A program made the position numbers and the translations under genes. The notes under the pieces are model-generated. The model did no database searches and was not told where the DNA came from. It saw only the letters and a list, made by a program, of their open reading frames with translations. This document shows positions 1 to 8,051 of a DNA stretch of 64,000 bases, piece after piece. Location: contig JADJNY010000003.1 in the NCBI GenBank assembly GCA_016714045.1, positions 310,001 to 374,000 on the forward strand, written 5' to 3'. Source of the DNA: Planctomycetota bacterium (GTDB lineage Bacteria; Planctomycetota; UBA1135; GCA-002686595). The stretch's first letter is position 1, and every line of letters begins with the position of its first letter.

Positions 1-2376
1 CAGCGTGATCGACGGGCCGGCGCTCGACCCGCTGCCTCCCGGAAGCGCCGTGCCGTTGCGGCGCCACTGATAGGCGAAGGGCGGCGGCCCCGTGACGGTG
101 ACGACGAACGACGCCGCCTGTCCGGGCACGGCGATCTGGTTCGTCGGCTGGGACGTGATCGTCGCCGCGCCTCCCTGGCATTCGTCCGGGATCAGATCGC
201 CGTTGCAGTCGGCTTCGCACGCGTCGACGAGGCCGTCGTTGTCGCAGTCGACGTAGAGACCGGTCATCACGTACGCGGCTCCCGCATTGGGCGCGCTGTT
301 GTCGGCCTGGTCGCCGTCGACGCCCGTGGCGGCGCTGGCTTCACCCACGGCGCTGACCACGAAGTAGTCGACCAGCGGGGAGTTCGCGGGCGTCGTGTAG
401 CTCTGGCTGATCGCGACGCTCCAGCCGAATCCATCGAACGCGTTCGGGTTGGAGGCTTTGACGTAGGTGAGCGGCCTCCAGGTCGTGCCGCAGCGGCCGA
501 ACACGTAGGCCGAGCCCGCGTCAGGAACGCTGTTGTCGGTCTGGTCCCCGTTGATGCCGGCCGATCCGCCGTACTCCCGTGGGGCGGTCACGACGATGCG
601 CTCGCCTTGGACGGCGACCCCGCCGCCGAACAGGTCGAGCGAATCGGTATTGGTCGCCTTGAGGTAGGCCTGCTGCACCCACGATCCTGCAGCGTGCGAG
701 AACACGTAGGCCGCGCCGGAGCGAGGGGCGCCGTTGTTCGACTGATTGCCGTCGACTCCGGTCGCCGTGCTGCTTTCGCCCCGCGCTCCGACGACGGCGG
801 TCAGGCCGTCGACAGCGATGGAGGAACCGAACCGGTCCGCGGCGTCGGGGGTCGAGGCCTTGATGTACGCCTCCTGCGACCATCCGCCGATCGGTCGCGA
901 GAAGGCGTAGACCGCGCCCGACGCCGGCATGCTGTTGTCGGTTTGGTTGCCGTTGAGGCCCATTGCGCCGCTGGACTCTTCATCCGCGCCGACGAGCAGC
1001 ACGGGCAGACCTGCTTGGTCGCCGAGCGCCAACGAGACACCAAAGCTGTCGCCCGCGTTGGTGTTCGAGGCCTTGACGTAGGCCTCCTGCGACCAATGGG
1101 CGCCATCGAAGTGGAAGACGTAGACCGCTCCGGAGTCCAACCCGGAATTGTCGGCCTGGTTGCCGTCGATGCCCGTCGCAAGGCTGCGCTCGTGGGGCGC
1201 GGCAATCGCGATGCGGTTCTTCCACAGCGCGACACGCTCTCCAAAGTGGTCTCCGGTGTCGGTGTTCGACGCCTTCAGGTACGCGACCTGGGTCCACGTC
1301 GTTCCCGAGCGTCGGTACACGTACGCGGCGCCGCATTCGAGCCCCAGATCGTTCTGCGGTCCGTCCACGCCCAGCGACGAGCCGTCCTCCGAGATCGCGC
1401 CGACGACGGCGAACTCGTCATCGAGGGCCACCGAGAACCCGAACCAGTCGTTCGCGCCGGTGTTGCTGGCCTTGAGGTAGGCCTCCTGGACCCAAGTCGC
1501 GCCGTTGCGCCGGAAGATGTAGGCCGCGCCGGACGCCGGCGCGCTGTTGTCGTTCTGATTGCCGTTGACCCCCGTGGCCGCGCTCGATTCGAACGGCGCT
1601 CCGACGAGGATCCGGTCCTCGAACGCGGCGATCGAGTCCCCGAACGCGTCGCTGGCATCCGTGTTCGAGGCCTTCAGGTAGGCCTGCTGCACGGTGGGGT
1701 CGATCTCCAGCGGGTACTGCGCGCCGCGCACGTCGACCCACAGTCGCAGCGCGGTCGAGTCGACGTCGATCCAGGCGTCGAGCGCTTGTCCGCTGGCGTC
1801 GAATACGGCGAGTCCGGCGTAGTCGAGGACCGGTGCGCCCTCCGCGTCGACGAAGCGCACAGCGCGCGTGCGCGTCGCGGCCAGCGGACGCAATTCGCCG
1901 TTCCAGGACAGCGTCCAGACCAGGAAATCGTTCGTGCCCGCCGGCGGTGCGAGCACGGTGAAGCCGTGCTCCAACCCCGCGGGTGCGTTGTCCCACCACT
2001 CGAGCAACGCGTCGTCCCATTCGTGCACGAGGCGCGTGCCCTCGCGCCGCGTCGCGATCGGCGTCTCCAGACGGCGCGGGTTCTCGGCGCTGCCATACGA
2101 TTCGAGCTGCAAGCCCCAACTCCAGGCTCCGTCGCGCGGCTCGACTCGCAGGGCCGCTGCGTGGAACTCGGCTCGCCAACGCTGTGCGGGGAGCGAGAGT
2201 CCGAAACCGCCCTCCGCCTCGCGGGGCGTTCGCGCCGCTTCGTCCCGGGCCGCGAGGAGCGCCGACGAGGTCGTTGCATCGACAGAGCGTCGTGTCGCCG
2301 CGTCAGTGCACCGTGCCGGTTCCTGCGCGTGGCTGCTCCCGTGCGCGGCGCCCGCCAGGACCAGCAGGGAACTCAT
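1..2376 (-). CDS. Secreted FG-GAP (integrin-like propeller) protein with Ig-like domain, partial
   Basis: The reading frame runs leftward and leaves the window at base 1, so the C-terminus is missing. After a short hydrophobic start ending in an AHG..HAQ signal-peptidase-like site come about 200 unrecognised residues, then seven consecutive repeats of about 60-70 residues. Each has a phrase like QEAYLKASNT, a DxFGxSVA strand and a calcium-loop-like segment such as VDGNQSDNSAP, which is typical of FG-GAP beta-propellers. A cysteine/aspartate stretch (VDCDNDGLVDACEADCNGD, thrombospondin-3/dockerin-like) and an Ig-like segment (FAYQWRRNGTALPGG) follow. The likely role is a large surface or secreted adhesin-like protein; no enzyme motif was seen. 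The ATG at 2376 was chosen, but in-frame GTG codons at 2409 and 2442 would add a positively charged N-region, so the start is uncertain. Confidence 0.8.
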   Translation of the reverse strand, partial: MSSLLVLAGAAHGSSHAQEPARCTDAATRRSVDATTSSALLAARDEAARTPREAEGGFGLSLPAQRWRAEFHAAALRVEPRDGAWSWGLQLESYGSAENPRRLETPIATRREGTRLVHEWDDALLEWWDNAPAGLEHGFTVLAPPAGTNDFLVWTLSWNGELRPLAATRTRAVRFVDAEGAPVLDYAGLAVFDASGQALDAWIDVDSTALRLWVDVRGAQYPLEIDPTVQQAYLKASNTDASDAFGDSIAAFEDRILVGAPFESSAATGVNGNQNDNSAPASGAAYIFRRNGATWVQEAYLKASNTGANDWFGFSVALDDEFAVVGAISEDGSSLGVDGPQNDLGLECGAAYVYRRSGTTWTQVAYLKASNTDTGDHFGERVALWKNRIAIAAPHERSLATGIDGNQADNSGLDSGAVYVFHFDGAHWSQEAYVKASNTNAGDSFGVSLALGDQAGLPVLLVGADEESSGAMGLNGNQTDNSMPASGAVYAFSRPIGGWSQEAYIKASTPDAADRFGSSIAVDGLTAVVGARGESSTATGVDGNQSNNGAPRSGAAYVFSHAAGSWVQQAYLKATNTDSLDLFGGGVAVQGERIVVTAPREYGGSAGINGDQTDNSVPDAGSAYVFGRCGTTWRPLTYVKASNPNAFDGFGWSVAISQSYTTPANSPLVDYFVVSAVGEASAATGVDGDQADNSAPNAGAAYVMTGLYVDCDNDGLVDACEADCNGDLIPDECQGGAATITSQPTNQIAVPGQAASFVVTVTGPPPFAYQWRRNGTALPGGSGSSAGPSITL

Positions 2377-2717
2377 GCTGCCGAAGTAGCGGATCCAGAA
2401 CGTGAGCACGGAAGCGGACGGACGAAGCGGGGGGGGCAGCACGGTGAGATCTCCGAAGGGTGTGTCGGCGCGGACCGAGTGAGCGAGATCGGACGGGGTC
2501 GCGCCGCGAGCCGGGAAGGCTCGAATTAGAGGGGAGTCCGTGGCGATCGCCAGCGGTTCCACCGGAAATCCTCGCCCCTGGCGCAAGTACGGGCGCCCCT
2601 CGCGCTCGCCGACGCGGCTTCAGGACCCGGAGCGCTGAACGGCGATCGACACGAGCGCTCGTGTCGCCTCGCGCGCCCAGGGCTCGGGCGCGCGCCGGGT
2701 CCACGAACAACTCGTCC
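2377..2717. other. Gene-poor 341-base spacer between two leftward genes
   Basis: No convincing gene was seen. It separates the dihydropyrimidinase gene from the FG-GAP gene, both transcribed leftward. It holds a perfect 20-base palindrome at 2647-2666 and the possible upstream starts (GTG at 2409 and 2442) of the FG-GAP gene. Confidence 0.5.
2647..2666. promoter_or_regulatory. Perfect 20-base palindrome (operator or terminator stem)
   Basis: The half-site CGACACGAGC is followed directly by its reverse complement, with no mismatch. It lies about 50 bases downstream of the dihydropyrimidinase stop codon. No T-run follows on the minus strand, so it could be either a Rho-assisted stop or a protein-binding site for the next gene. 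Confidence 0.35.
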
Positions 2718-4094
2718 TCAAGCGCGCGGGCTTCGACGCAGGTAGCTCCCGCGCCCCGGCTTCGCGTTGCACGCGCCCTTCTCGACGATCACCTCGCCGC
2801 GCGACATCACGATCAACGGCGCGCCCTGGCACGTGCGGCCCTCATACGGGTTGTAGTCGACGTTCATGTGGTGCGTCTTCACGCTCCACGTGATGACGCC
2901 CTTCGGGTCCCACACGACGAGGTCCGCGTCGCTGCCGACCGCGACCGTGCCCTTCCGCGGGAAGAGCCCGAAGATCTTCGCGGGCGACGTCGACGTGATC
3001 TCGACGTAGCGGTTCATCGTGATGTTCTTCGCGACGACGCCGCCGTCCCACAGGAGGCTCATGCGCGTCTCGATGCCCGGGGCGCCGTTCGGGATCTTCG
3101 AGAAGTCGTCCTTGCCGAGCTGTTTCTCCGTCTTCATGCAGAACGGGCAGTGGTCGGTCGAGACGGCTTGGAGATCGTTGGAGCGCAGCCCGCGCCACAG
3201 CTCCTTCTGCTTCTCCTTCGCGCGGAGCGGCGGGCTCATCACGTACTTGGCGCCCTCGAAGCCGGGCTCCTCGTAGTTGTCGTAGGAGAGGAACAGGTAC
3301 TGCGGGCACGTCTCGGCGAACGCAGGGAGGCCGCGGTCGCGCGCGAGCGTCACTTGCTCCAGCGCTTCCGCCGCGGAGAGGTGCACGATGTACACGGGGA
3401 CGTCGGCGACCTCGGCGAGGCAGATCGCGCGGTGCGTCGCTTCGGCCTCGAGGCGCGCGGGGCGCGTCAGCGCGTGCCACTTCGGCGCCTTGTGGCCCTT
3501 CGCGACGGCCTGCTCGATCAGGACGTCGATCACGGGGCCGTTCTCGGCGTGCATGCAGATCGTCGCGCCGATCTCGCCCGAGCGCTGCATCGTGCGGAAG
3601 ATGCTCGCGTCGTCCATGTAGAAGACGCCCGGGTACGCCATGAAGAGCTTGAAGCTCGTGACGCCCTCGCGAACCATCGCTCCCATCTCCTCGCGCAAGG
3701 CCGGCGTCGACTCGCGCAAGATCATGTGGAAGCCGTAGTCGATCACGGCCTTGCCCTCGGCCTTCTTCATCCACGTGTCGAAGGCCGCGCGCATCGTCCC
3801 GCCGCGCTCCTGGATCGCGAAGTCGATCACGGTCGTCGTGCCGCCGTGCGCCGCCGCGATCGTGCCCGTCCTGAAGTCGTCGACGGAGAACGTGCCGCCG
3901 AACGGCATGTCGAGGTGCGTGTGCGCGTCGATGCCGCCTGGGATCACGTACTTGCCCGTGGCGTCGATCGTGCGATCGACGGGCGTCGCGAGCTTCGTCC
4001 CGATGGCGGAGATCGTCTCGCCGTCGACGAGCACGTCGGCCGTGTAGGTGTCCGTGGCGGTGACGATCGTTCCGTTCTTGATGAGCGTCTTCAT
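2718..4094 (-). CDS. hydA: Dihydropyrimidinase / D-hydantoinase
   Basis: This is a 458-residue cyclic amidohydrolase of the dihydropyrimidinase family, which opens the ring of dihydrouracil, dihydrothymine or hydantoins in the cytoplasm. The metal-binding HxH lies at residues 58-60 (DAHTHLDMPFGG). The expected carboxylated lysine is in GVTSFKLFMAYPG, later histidines in CMHAENGP and YIVHLSAAEALE, and the catalytic aspartate in STDHCPF. Length and motif order are normal. The ATG at 4094 was chosen because MKTLIKNGTIVTA is the family's usual N-terminus and GGAG precedes it; a longer in-frame start at 4214 would add 40 atypical residues. No other pyrimidine-degradation gene is adjacent, so the physiological substrate is open. 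It is divergent from the DUF433 gene. Confidence 0.93.
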   Translation of the reverse strand: MKTLIKNGTIVTATDTYTADVLVDGETISAIGTKLATPVDRTIDATGKYVIPGGIDAHTHLDMPFGGTFSVDDFRTGTIAAAHGGTTTVIDFAIQERGGTMRAAFDTWMKKAEGKAVIDYGFHMILRESTPALREEMGAMVREGVTSFKLFMAYPGVFYMDDASIFRTMQRSGEIGATICMHAENGPVIDVLIEQAVAKGHKAPKWHALTRPARLEAEATHRAICLAEVADVPVYIVHLSAAEALEQVTLARDRGLPAFAETCPQYLFLSYDNYEEPGFEGAKYVMSPPLRAKEKQKELWRGLRSNDLQAVSTDHCPFCMKTEKQLGKDDFSKIPNGAPGIETRMSLLWDGGVVAKNITMNRYVEITSTSPAKIFGLFPRKGTVAVGSDADLVVWDPKGVITWSVKTHHMNVDYNPYEGRTCQGAPLIVMSRGEVIVEKGACNAKPGRGSYLRRSPRA

Positions 4095-4208
4095 GCGGGC
4101 TCCGAGGTTGGCGAACCGCGGGGAGACTACCAATGACTCGGTACCGATGTCCTGCGGAGTTTCGGCATGTGGACGATGCTCGGCGAGGCGCGTAGGCTTG
4201 CCCACGGC

Positions 4209-4436
4209 ATGCAACGCTCCGTCGTGAACTTCGTCGAGCGCTCACCCGACGTGCTGGCGGGCGCGCTCGTGTTCCGCGGCACGCGCGTCGAGGTCCAGGC
4301 GCTCTTCGACTACGTCGAGAGCGGCGATCGACTCGCGGACTTCTTGGAGGACTTCCCGAGCGTGACGCGGGCGCAGGCGGTCGGCACGCTGGCGTTGGTG
4401 CGGGAGCTGCTTCGCGGTCATGCGCGTGCTCCTTGA
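4209..4436 (+). CDS. DUF433 protein (VapB-like antitoxin)
   Basis: This 75-residue protein matches the DUF433 pattern: a short lead, then GALVFRGTRVEVQALFDYVESG, an acidic FLEDFPSV segment and a final helix (residues after VTRAQAVG). DUF433 proteins are winged-helix-like and usually act as the antitoxin half of pairs with PIN-like DUF5615 toxins. An in-frame ATG at 4167 would add 14 residues; 4209 gives the more family-like N-terminus. Its last codons overlap an ATG at 4420 that begins MRVLLDE, the normal start of a DUF5615 protein, but that frame stops after 18 codons. The antitoxin therefore appears to be orphaned. Confidence 0.7.
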   Translation: MQRSVVNFVERSPDVLAGALVFRGTRVEVQALFDYVESGDRLADFLEDFPSVTRAQAVGTLALVRELLRGHARAP

Positions 4437-4476
4437 CGAGTGGACGCCGGGAGCCGTCCTCCATGTCCAAGCCTGA
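4420..4476 (+). pseudogene. Stub of a DUF5615 PIN-like toxin gene
   Basis: The frame starts at an ATG inside the end of the DUF433 gene, the overlap usual for DUF433-DUF5615 pairs. It reads MRVLLDEW, which matches the conserved DUF5615 N-terminus with its first acidic residue, then ends at TGA after 18 codons. The methyltransferase start at 4463 lies inside it. It is best read as a toxin gene lost by deletion. A chance match over eight residues cannot be excluded. Confidence 0.35.
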
Positions 4477-5166
4477 TCCGACGCGCGGCCCGTCGTCCGC
4501 GGAGAAACGCATCGAGCGCGTCGACGCGCGCGCGGGCTACGACCGGTGGGCGCCGACCTACGACGCGACGCCGAACCCGGTGGTCGCGATGGACGCGCGC
4601 GTGACGATCGCGCGCCTCGCGCCCAAGGCGGGGAGCGCGTGCTCGACGCGGGCTGCGGCACGGGGCGCAACCTAGCCAAGCTCGTCCCGTCGGGCGCGCG
4701 CTGCACAGGCGTCGATTTCTCGGAGGGCATGCTCGCGATCGCGCGGGAGCGCTTCCCGGCGCTCGATCTCTTCGTCGCGGACCTGCACGCGCCGCTTCCG
4801 TTCGCGGACGCGAGCTTCGACGCCGTCTTGTGCGCGCTCGTCGCGGAACACCTGCGCGAGGTCGACACGTGCCTCGCCGAGTTCCGCCGCGTGCTGGCGC
4901 CCGGTGGTCGGCTCGTGTTCAGCGTCTACCACCCGCGCATGGCGGAGTCGGGCAAGGAGGCGAACTTCGAGCAGGACGGCGTCGAGTACCGCCTCGGCGC
5001 GGTGCGCCACTCCCTCGACGACTACCGCGCCGCCTTTGCGCGCGCGGGCTGGCGCGACGTCGCGTTCGAGGAGCACGCGGGCGACGAGGAGCTCGCGCGG
5101 GAGCTCCCGATTGCGCGGCGGTACGTCGGGTTCCCGCTCTTGCTCGTCGTCGCGGCGCGGCGGTGA
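4463..5166 (+). CDS. SAM-dependent class I methyltransferase, frameshifted
   Basis: Two overlapping frames together make one protein of about 234 residues. The first (from ATG 4463) reads through ARAGYDRWAPTYDATPNPV to about base 4635. The second carries motif I (ERVLDAGCGTGRNLAKL), the acidic motif II region (TGVDFSEGMLAIA), FADASFDAVLCALVAEHL, and LAEFRRVLAPGGRLVFSVYHP. Restoring one G in the run at about 4629-4633 joins them. The order is that of Methyltransf_11/UbiE-like small-molecule methyltransferases; the substrate is unknown. A sequencing deletion is as likely as a real mutation, since nothing else in the gene has decayed. It follows the truncated toxin stub with overlap. Confidence 0.75.
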
Positions 5167-5323
5167 GGCGGGCGCCGTCGGGCGTGCGCCGTCGGCGATG
5201 CAGGTTCGATCGCCCCCGCGATGGCGTCGCCCGCGAATCCTCGGAGCGTCGTGAGGGGGTCGCGTTCGAACGCGAACCTCGGCGTGTTCACCGCTTCGGA
5301 CTGCTGCCGAGGTGCAAGCGTAA

Positions 5324-5344
5324 TTGACATTTAGACGTCTAAAT
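5324..5344 (+). promoter_or_regulatory. Promoter -35 overlapping a perfect palindrome (probable Rrf2 operator)
   Basis: A consensus TTGACA at 5324-5329 is joined to a perfect 16-base palindrome at 5329-5344 (half-site ATTTAGAC). It is an A+T-rich island in a G+C-rich region, 83 bases before the Rrf2 start codon. Rrf2 dimers bind such symmetrical sites, so autoregulation is likely. The -10 element is not clear. Confidence 0.55.
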
Positions 5345-5426
5345 GGAAAGTACGGTTGCACGTCGGAGGGGCCGTCCGGTCCCGTCCCGCGCCGATCTCC
5401 CTGCTGAACCAGTCGACTTCTCCACG

Positions 5427-5894
5427 ATGCAGCTCTCCAAGCGATGCGAGTACGCGCTCCGCGCCCTGATCGACATCGGCATCGCGCACGAGATGGGGCG
5501 CGATCTGCTCCCGATCGCGGAGCTCGCCAAGCACGAGCGCATCCCGCTCAAGTTCCTCGAGCAGATCCTGCTCCAGCTGAAGACGGCGGGGTACCTCGAC
5601 AGCAAGCGGGGGAAGGGCGGCGGGTACGCGCTCAAGAAGCCGCTCCAGCTCGTCCGCATCGGCGACGTCGTCCGCCAGATCGACGGCCCTTTGGCCCCGA
5701 TCCGCTGCGCGAGCGTGACGGCCTACGAGCGCTGCTCGTGCCCGGACGAGGAGCACTGCGGCCTGCGGATGCTGATGGTCGACGTCCGCAACTCGACGGC
5801 GGGGATCCTGGACCAGCACACGCTCCAGGACGTCGTCCAGGACACGCTGCGCGCCTTGAAGAAGGACCGCAAGACCCCGCCGTTCCGGGTCTGA
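5427..5894 (+). CDS. Rrf2 family transcriptional regulator (IscR/CymR-like)
   Basis: This is a 155-residue Rrf2 protein. The N-terminal winged helix begins MQLSKRCEYALRALIDIG, with the recognition region IPLKFLEQILLQLKTAGYLDSKRGKGGGYAL. Four cysteines follow at residues 94, 103, 105 and 111. This resembles the Fe-S cluster cysteines of IscR and related regulators, though the spacing differs from the IscR pattern. The ATG at 5427 was chosen because the family starts with M(K/Q)LS; a frame start at 5343 would add 28 untypical residues and overlap the operator palindrome. It lies directly upstream of the sulfate importer, so control of sulfur uptake, through cysteine, sulfide or Fe-S status, is the natural inference. 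Confidence 0.88.
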   Translation: MQLSKRCEYALRALIDIGIAHEMGRDLLPIAELAKHERIPLKFLEQILLQLKTAGYLDSKRGKGGGYALKKPLQLVRIGDVVRQIDGPLAPIRCASVTAYERCSCPDEEHCGLRMLMVDVRNSTAGILDQHTLQDVVQDTLRALKKDRKTPPFRV

Positions 5895-5978
5895 GGCCCG
5901 TCCAGGCTTCCCCAACGGCCCGTTCCGGCCCCTCCCGCCACGCTCCCGAAGGCTCCGCAGATTTTCTCGACGGCTCAT

Positions 5979-6003
5979 ATTGCCGACCAAATCGGTCGAC
6001 AAT
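5979..6003. promoter_or_regulatory. Inverted repeat upstream of the sulfate transporter (probable Rrf2 operator)
   Basis: Two 10-base arms, ATTGCCGACC and GGTCGACAAT, flank AAATC and differ from perfect symmetry at one position. The CCGACC-AAAT-GGTCG core resembles known IscR/Rrf2 sites with a central A/T block. It sits in the 226-base gap between the regulator and the sulfate-binding protein gene, where the importer promoter must be. Confidence 0.6.
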
Positions 6004-6120
6004 AGACTTCGAGTACGAGCCCGCGCGCGGCCTCCCATTCCACGCGCCGGCCCGGCCGATCTCCTGATCCTCGGACCGCCGGCGGGCCCACGAGCCCGCC
6101 GGCCGCATCGGAGCCCTCTC

Positions 6121-7191
6121 ATGCGCCTCGTCACCCTCGTCGCCGCGTTCTCCGTCCTCGCCGCCGCCGCGCTCCCCGCCCGCACCCCGGCCCCCGCGGA
6201 CAAGGTCACGCTGCTCAACGTCTCGTACGACCCGACGCGCGAGTTCTACGCCGAGTTCAACCGCGCCTTCGCCGAGCACTGGAAGGCGACCGCGGGCCAG
6301 GAACTCGAGGTCCAGCAGTCCCACGGCGGCTCGTCGAAGCAGGCGCGCTCCGTGATCGACGGTCTCGAGGCCGACGTCGTGACGCTGGCGCTCGCGTACG
6401 ACGTCGACGCGATCGCGGAGAAGGGGAAGTTGCTCGCCGCCGACTGGCAGGCGCGCCTCCCGCACCACAGCGCGCCGTACACGTCGACAATCGTCTTCCT
6501 CGTCCGCAAGGGGAACCCGAAGGGCCTGAAGGACTGGGGCGACCTCGTGAAGCCCGGCGTCGAAGTGATCACGCCGAACCCGAAGACGTCGGGCGGCGCG
6601 CGCTGGAACTACCTCGCGGCGTGGGGCTTCGCCTTGAAGCGCGAGCTCGGTGACCTGAAGCGCGTGAACGACCCGGCGTCCGCCGACGCCGCGAAGGCCG
6701 CGGACGAGAAGGCGCGCGCGTTCCTCGCGGAGCTCTACCAGCATGTCCCCGTGCTCGACTCGGGCGCACGCGGCTCGACGACGACCTTCGCGCAGCGCGG
6801 GATCGGCGACGTGCTGCTCGCGTGGGAGAACGAGGCGTTCCTCGCGCTGAAGGAGTTCGGCGCGGAGGGCTTCGAGATCGTAGTCCCGTCCACGAGCATC
6901 CTCGCCGAGCCGACCGTCGCCGTCGTCGACGCGGTCGCGAAGAAGCACGGGACGGAGCGCGTCGCGAAGGCCTACCTCGACTACCTCTACACGCCCGCGG
7001 GCCAGGCGCTCGCCGCGAAGCACTTCTTCCGGCCGACGAACGTCGAGGGCGTGCCGAAGGCAGACCTCGAGCGCTTCCCGAAGCTCGAGCTCTTCACGAT
7101 CGACGCCGTGTTCGGCGGCTGGAAGCCGGCGCAGAAGCGCCACTTCGACGACGGCGGCGTGTTCGACGCGATCTACGCGCCGAAGCGGTGA
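6121..7191 (+). CDS. sbp: Periplasmic sulfate-binding protein
   Basis: This 356-residue solute-binding protein of the sulfate/thiosulfate ABC importer has a signal peptide (MRLVTLVAAFSVLAAAALPA) and the family signature NVSYDPTREFY at the mature N-terminus. Ligand-contact regions follow: SHGGSSKQARSVIDGL, DVVTLALAYDVD, PNPKTSGGARWNYLAAWG, and GDVLLAWENEA. Its length is usual. ATG 6121 is the only start that gives a proper signal peptide. It captures sulfate or thiosulfate outside the inner membrane and delivers it to CysT/CysW. It is the first gene of a four-gene operon (22 bases to cysT) behind a probable Rrf2 operator. Confidence 0.93.
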   Translation: MRLVTLVAAFSVLAAAALPARTPAPADKVTLLNVSYDPTREFYAEFNRAFAEHWKATAGQELEVQQSHGGSSKQARSVIDGLEADVVTLALAYDVDAIAEKGKLLAADWQARLPHHSAPYTSTIVFLVRKGNPKGLKDWGDLVKPGVEVITPNPKTSGGARWNYLAAWGFALKRELGDLKRVNDPASADAAKAADEKARAFLAELYQHVPVLDSGARGSTTTFAQRGIGDVLLAWENEAFLALKEFGAEGFEIVVPSTSILAEPTVAVVDAVAKKHGTERVAKAYLDYLYTPAGQALAAKHFFRPTNVEGVPKADLERFPKLELFTIDAVFGGWKPAQKRHFDDGGVFDAIYAPKR

Positions 7192-7213
7192 CCGCGGCGT
7201 CCGCGAGCGCGAC

Positions 7214-8050
7214 ATGGCGACGAGCACGAAGCGCCGCGTGCTGCCCGGGTTCCGATGGACCCTGGGCTTCACGATCGCGTACTTGCTCGCGATCGTGCTG
7301 ATCCCGCTCTCCGGGCTCTTCGTGAAGACGGCGACGCTCGGCTGGGACGAGTTCGTCGCCGCCGTCGCGAGCGAGCGTGCGCTCGCCTCGTACCGCCTGA
7401 CGTTCGGCGCGTCGCTCGTCGGCGCGCTCGTCAATGTCGTCTTCGGTTCGATCGTCGCGTGGGTGCTCGTGCGCTACCGCTTCCCGGGGAAGCGCGTCGT
7501 CGACGCGATCGTCGACCTGCCCTTCGCGCTGCCGACGGCGGTGTCGGGCATCGCGCTCACCGCGATTTACGCGAAGAACGGCTGGATCGGGCAGTGGCTC
7601 GAGCCGCTCGGGATCCGCGCCGCGTACTCGCCGCTCGGCGTCGCGCTCGCGCTGACGTTCATAGGCCTGCCGTTCGTCGTGCGCACGCTCCAGCCCGCGC
7701 TGCTCGACCTCGAGCCCGAGCTCGAGGAGGCGGCCGCTTCCCTCGGCGCGTCGCGGCTGACCACCGTGCGCCGCGTGATCCTGCCGGCGGTCCTGCCCGC
7801 GCTGCTCACGGGCTTCGCGATGGCGTTCGCGCGCGCGCTCGGCGAGTACGGCTCCGTCGTATTCATCTCGGGCAACATGCCGATGAAGACCGAGATCGCG
7901 TCGCTGCTCATCGTCACGAAGCTCGAGCAATACGACTACCCCGGCGCGACCGCGATCGCGGTCGTCCTGCTCGGCGCGTCGTTCGTCGTCCTGCTCGCGA
8001 TCAACCTGCTGCAGCGTTGGGCGGGACGCCTCTCCGCCGCGAGGGCCTGA
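7214..8050 (+). CDS. cysT: Sulfate ABC transporter permease CysT
   Basis: This 278-residue inner-membrane permease has about six transmembrane helices. The ABC-permease EAA loop is seen as LEEAAASLGASRLTTVRRVILPAVLPAL, followed by FARALGEYGSVVFISGNMP, a hallmark of sulfate and molybdate permeases. PFALPTAVSGIAL is also characteristic of CysT (CysU). It pairs with CysW, which begins two bases after its stop codon, to form the membrane channel. The ribosome-binding site is weak, suggesting translation within the operon. Confidence 0.93.
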   Translation: MATSTKRRVLPGFRWTLGFTIAYLLAIVLIPLSGLFVKTATLGWDEFVAAVASERALASYRLTFGASLVGALVNVVFGSIVAWVLVRYRFPGKRVVDAIVDLPFALPTAVSGIALTAIYAKNGWIGQWLEPLGIRAAYSPLGVALALTFIGLPFVVRTLQPALLDLEPELEEAAASLGASRLTTVRRVILPAVLPALLTGFAMAFARALGEYGSVVFISGNMPMKTEIASLLIVTKLEQYDYPGATAIAVVLLGASFVVLLAINLLQRWAGRLSAARA

Positions 8051-8051
8051 C

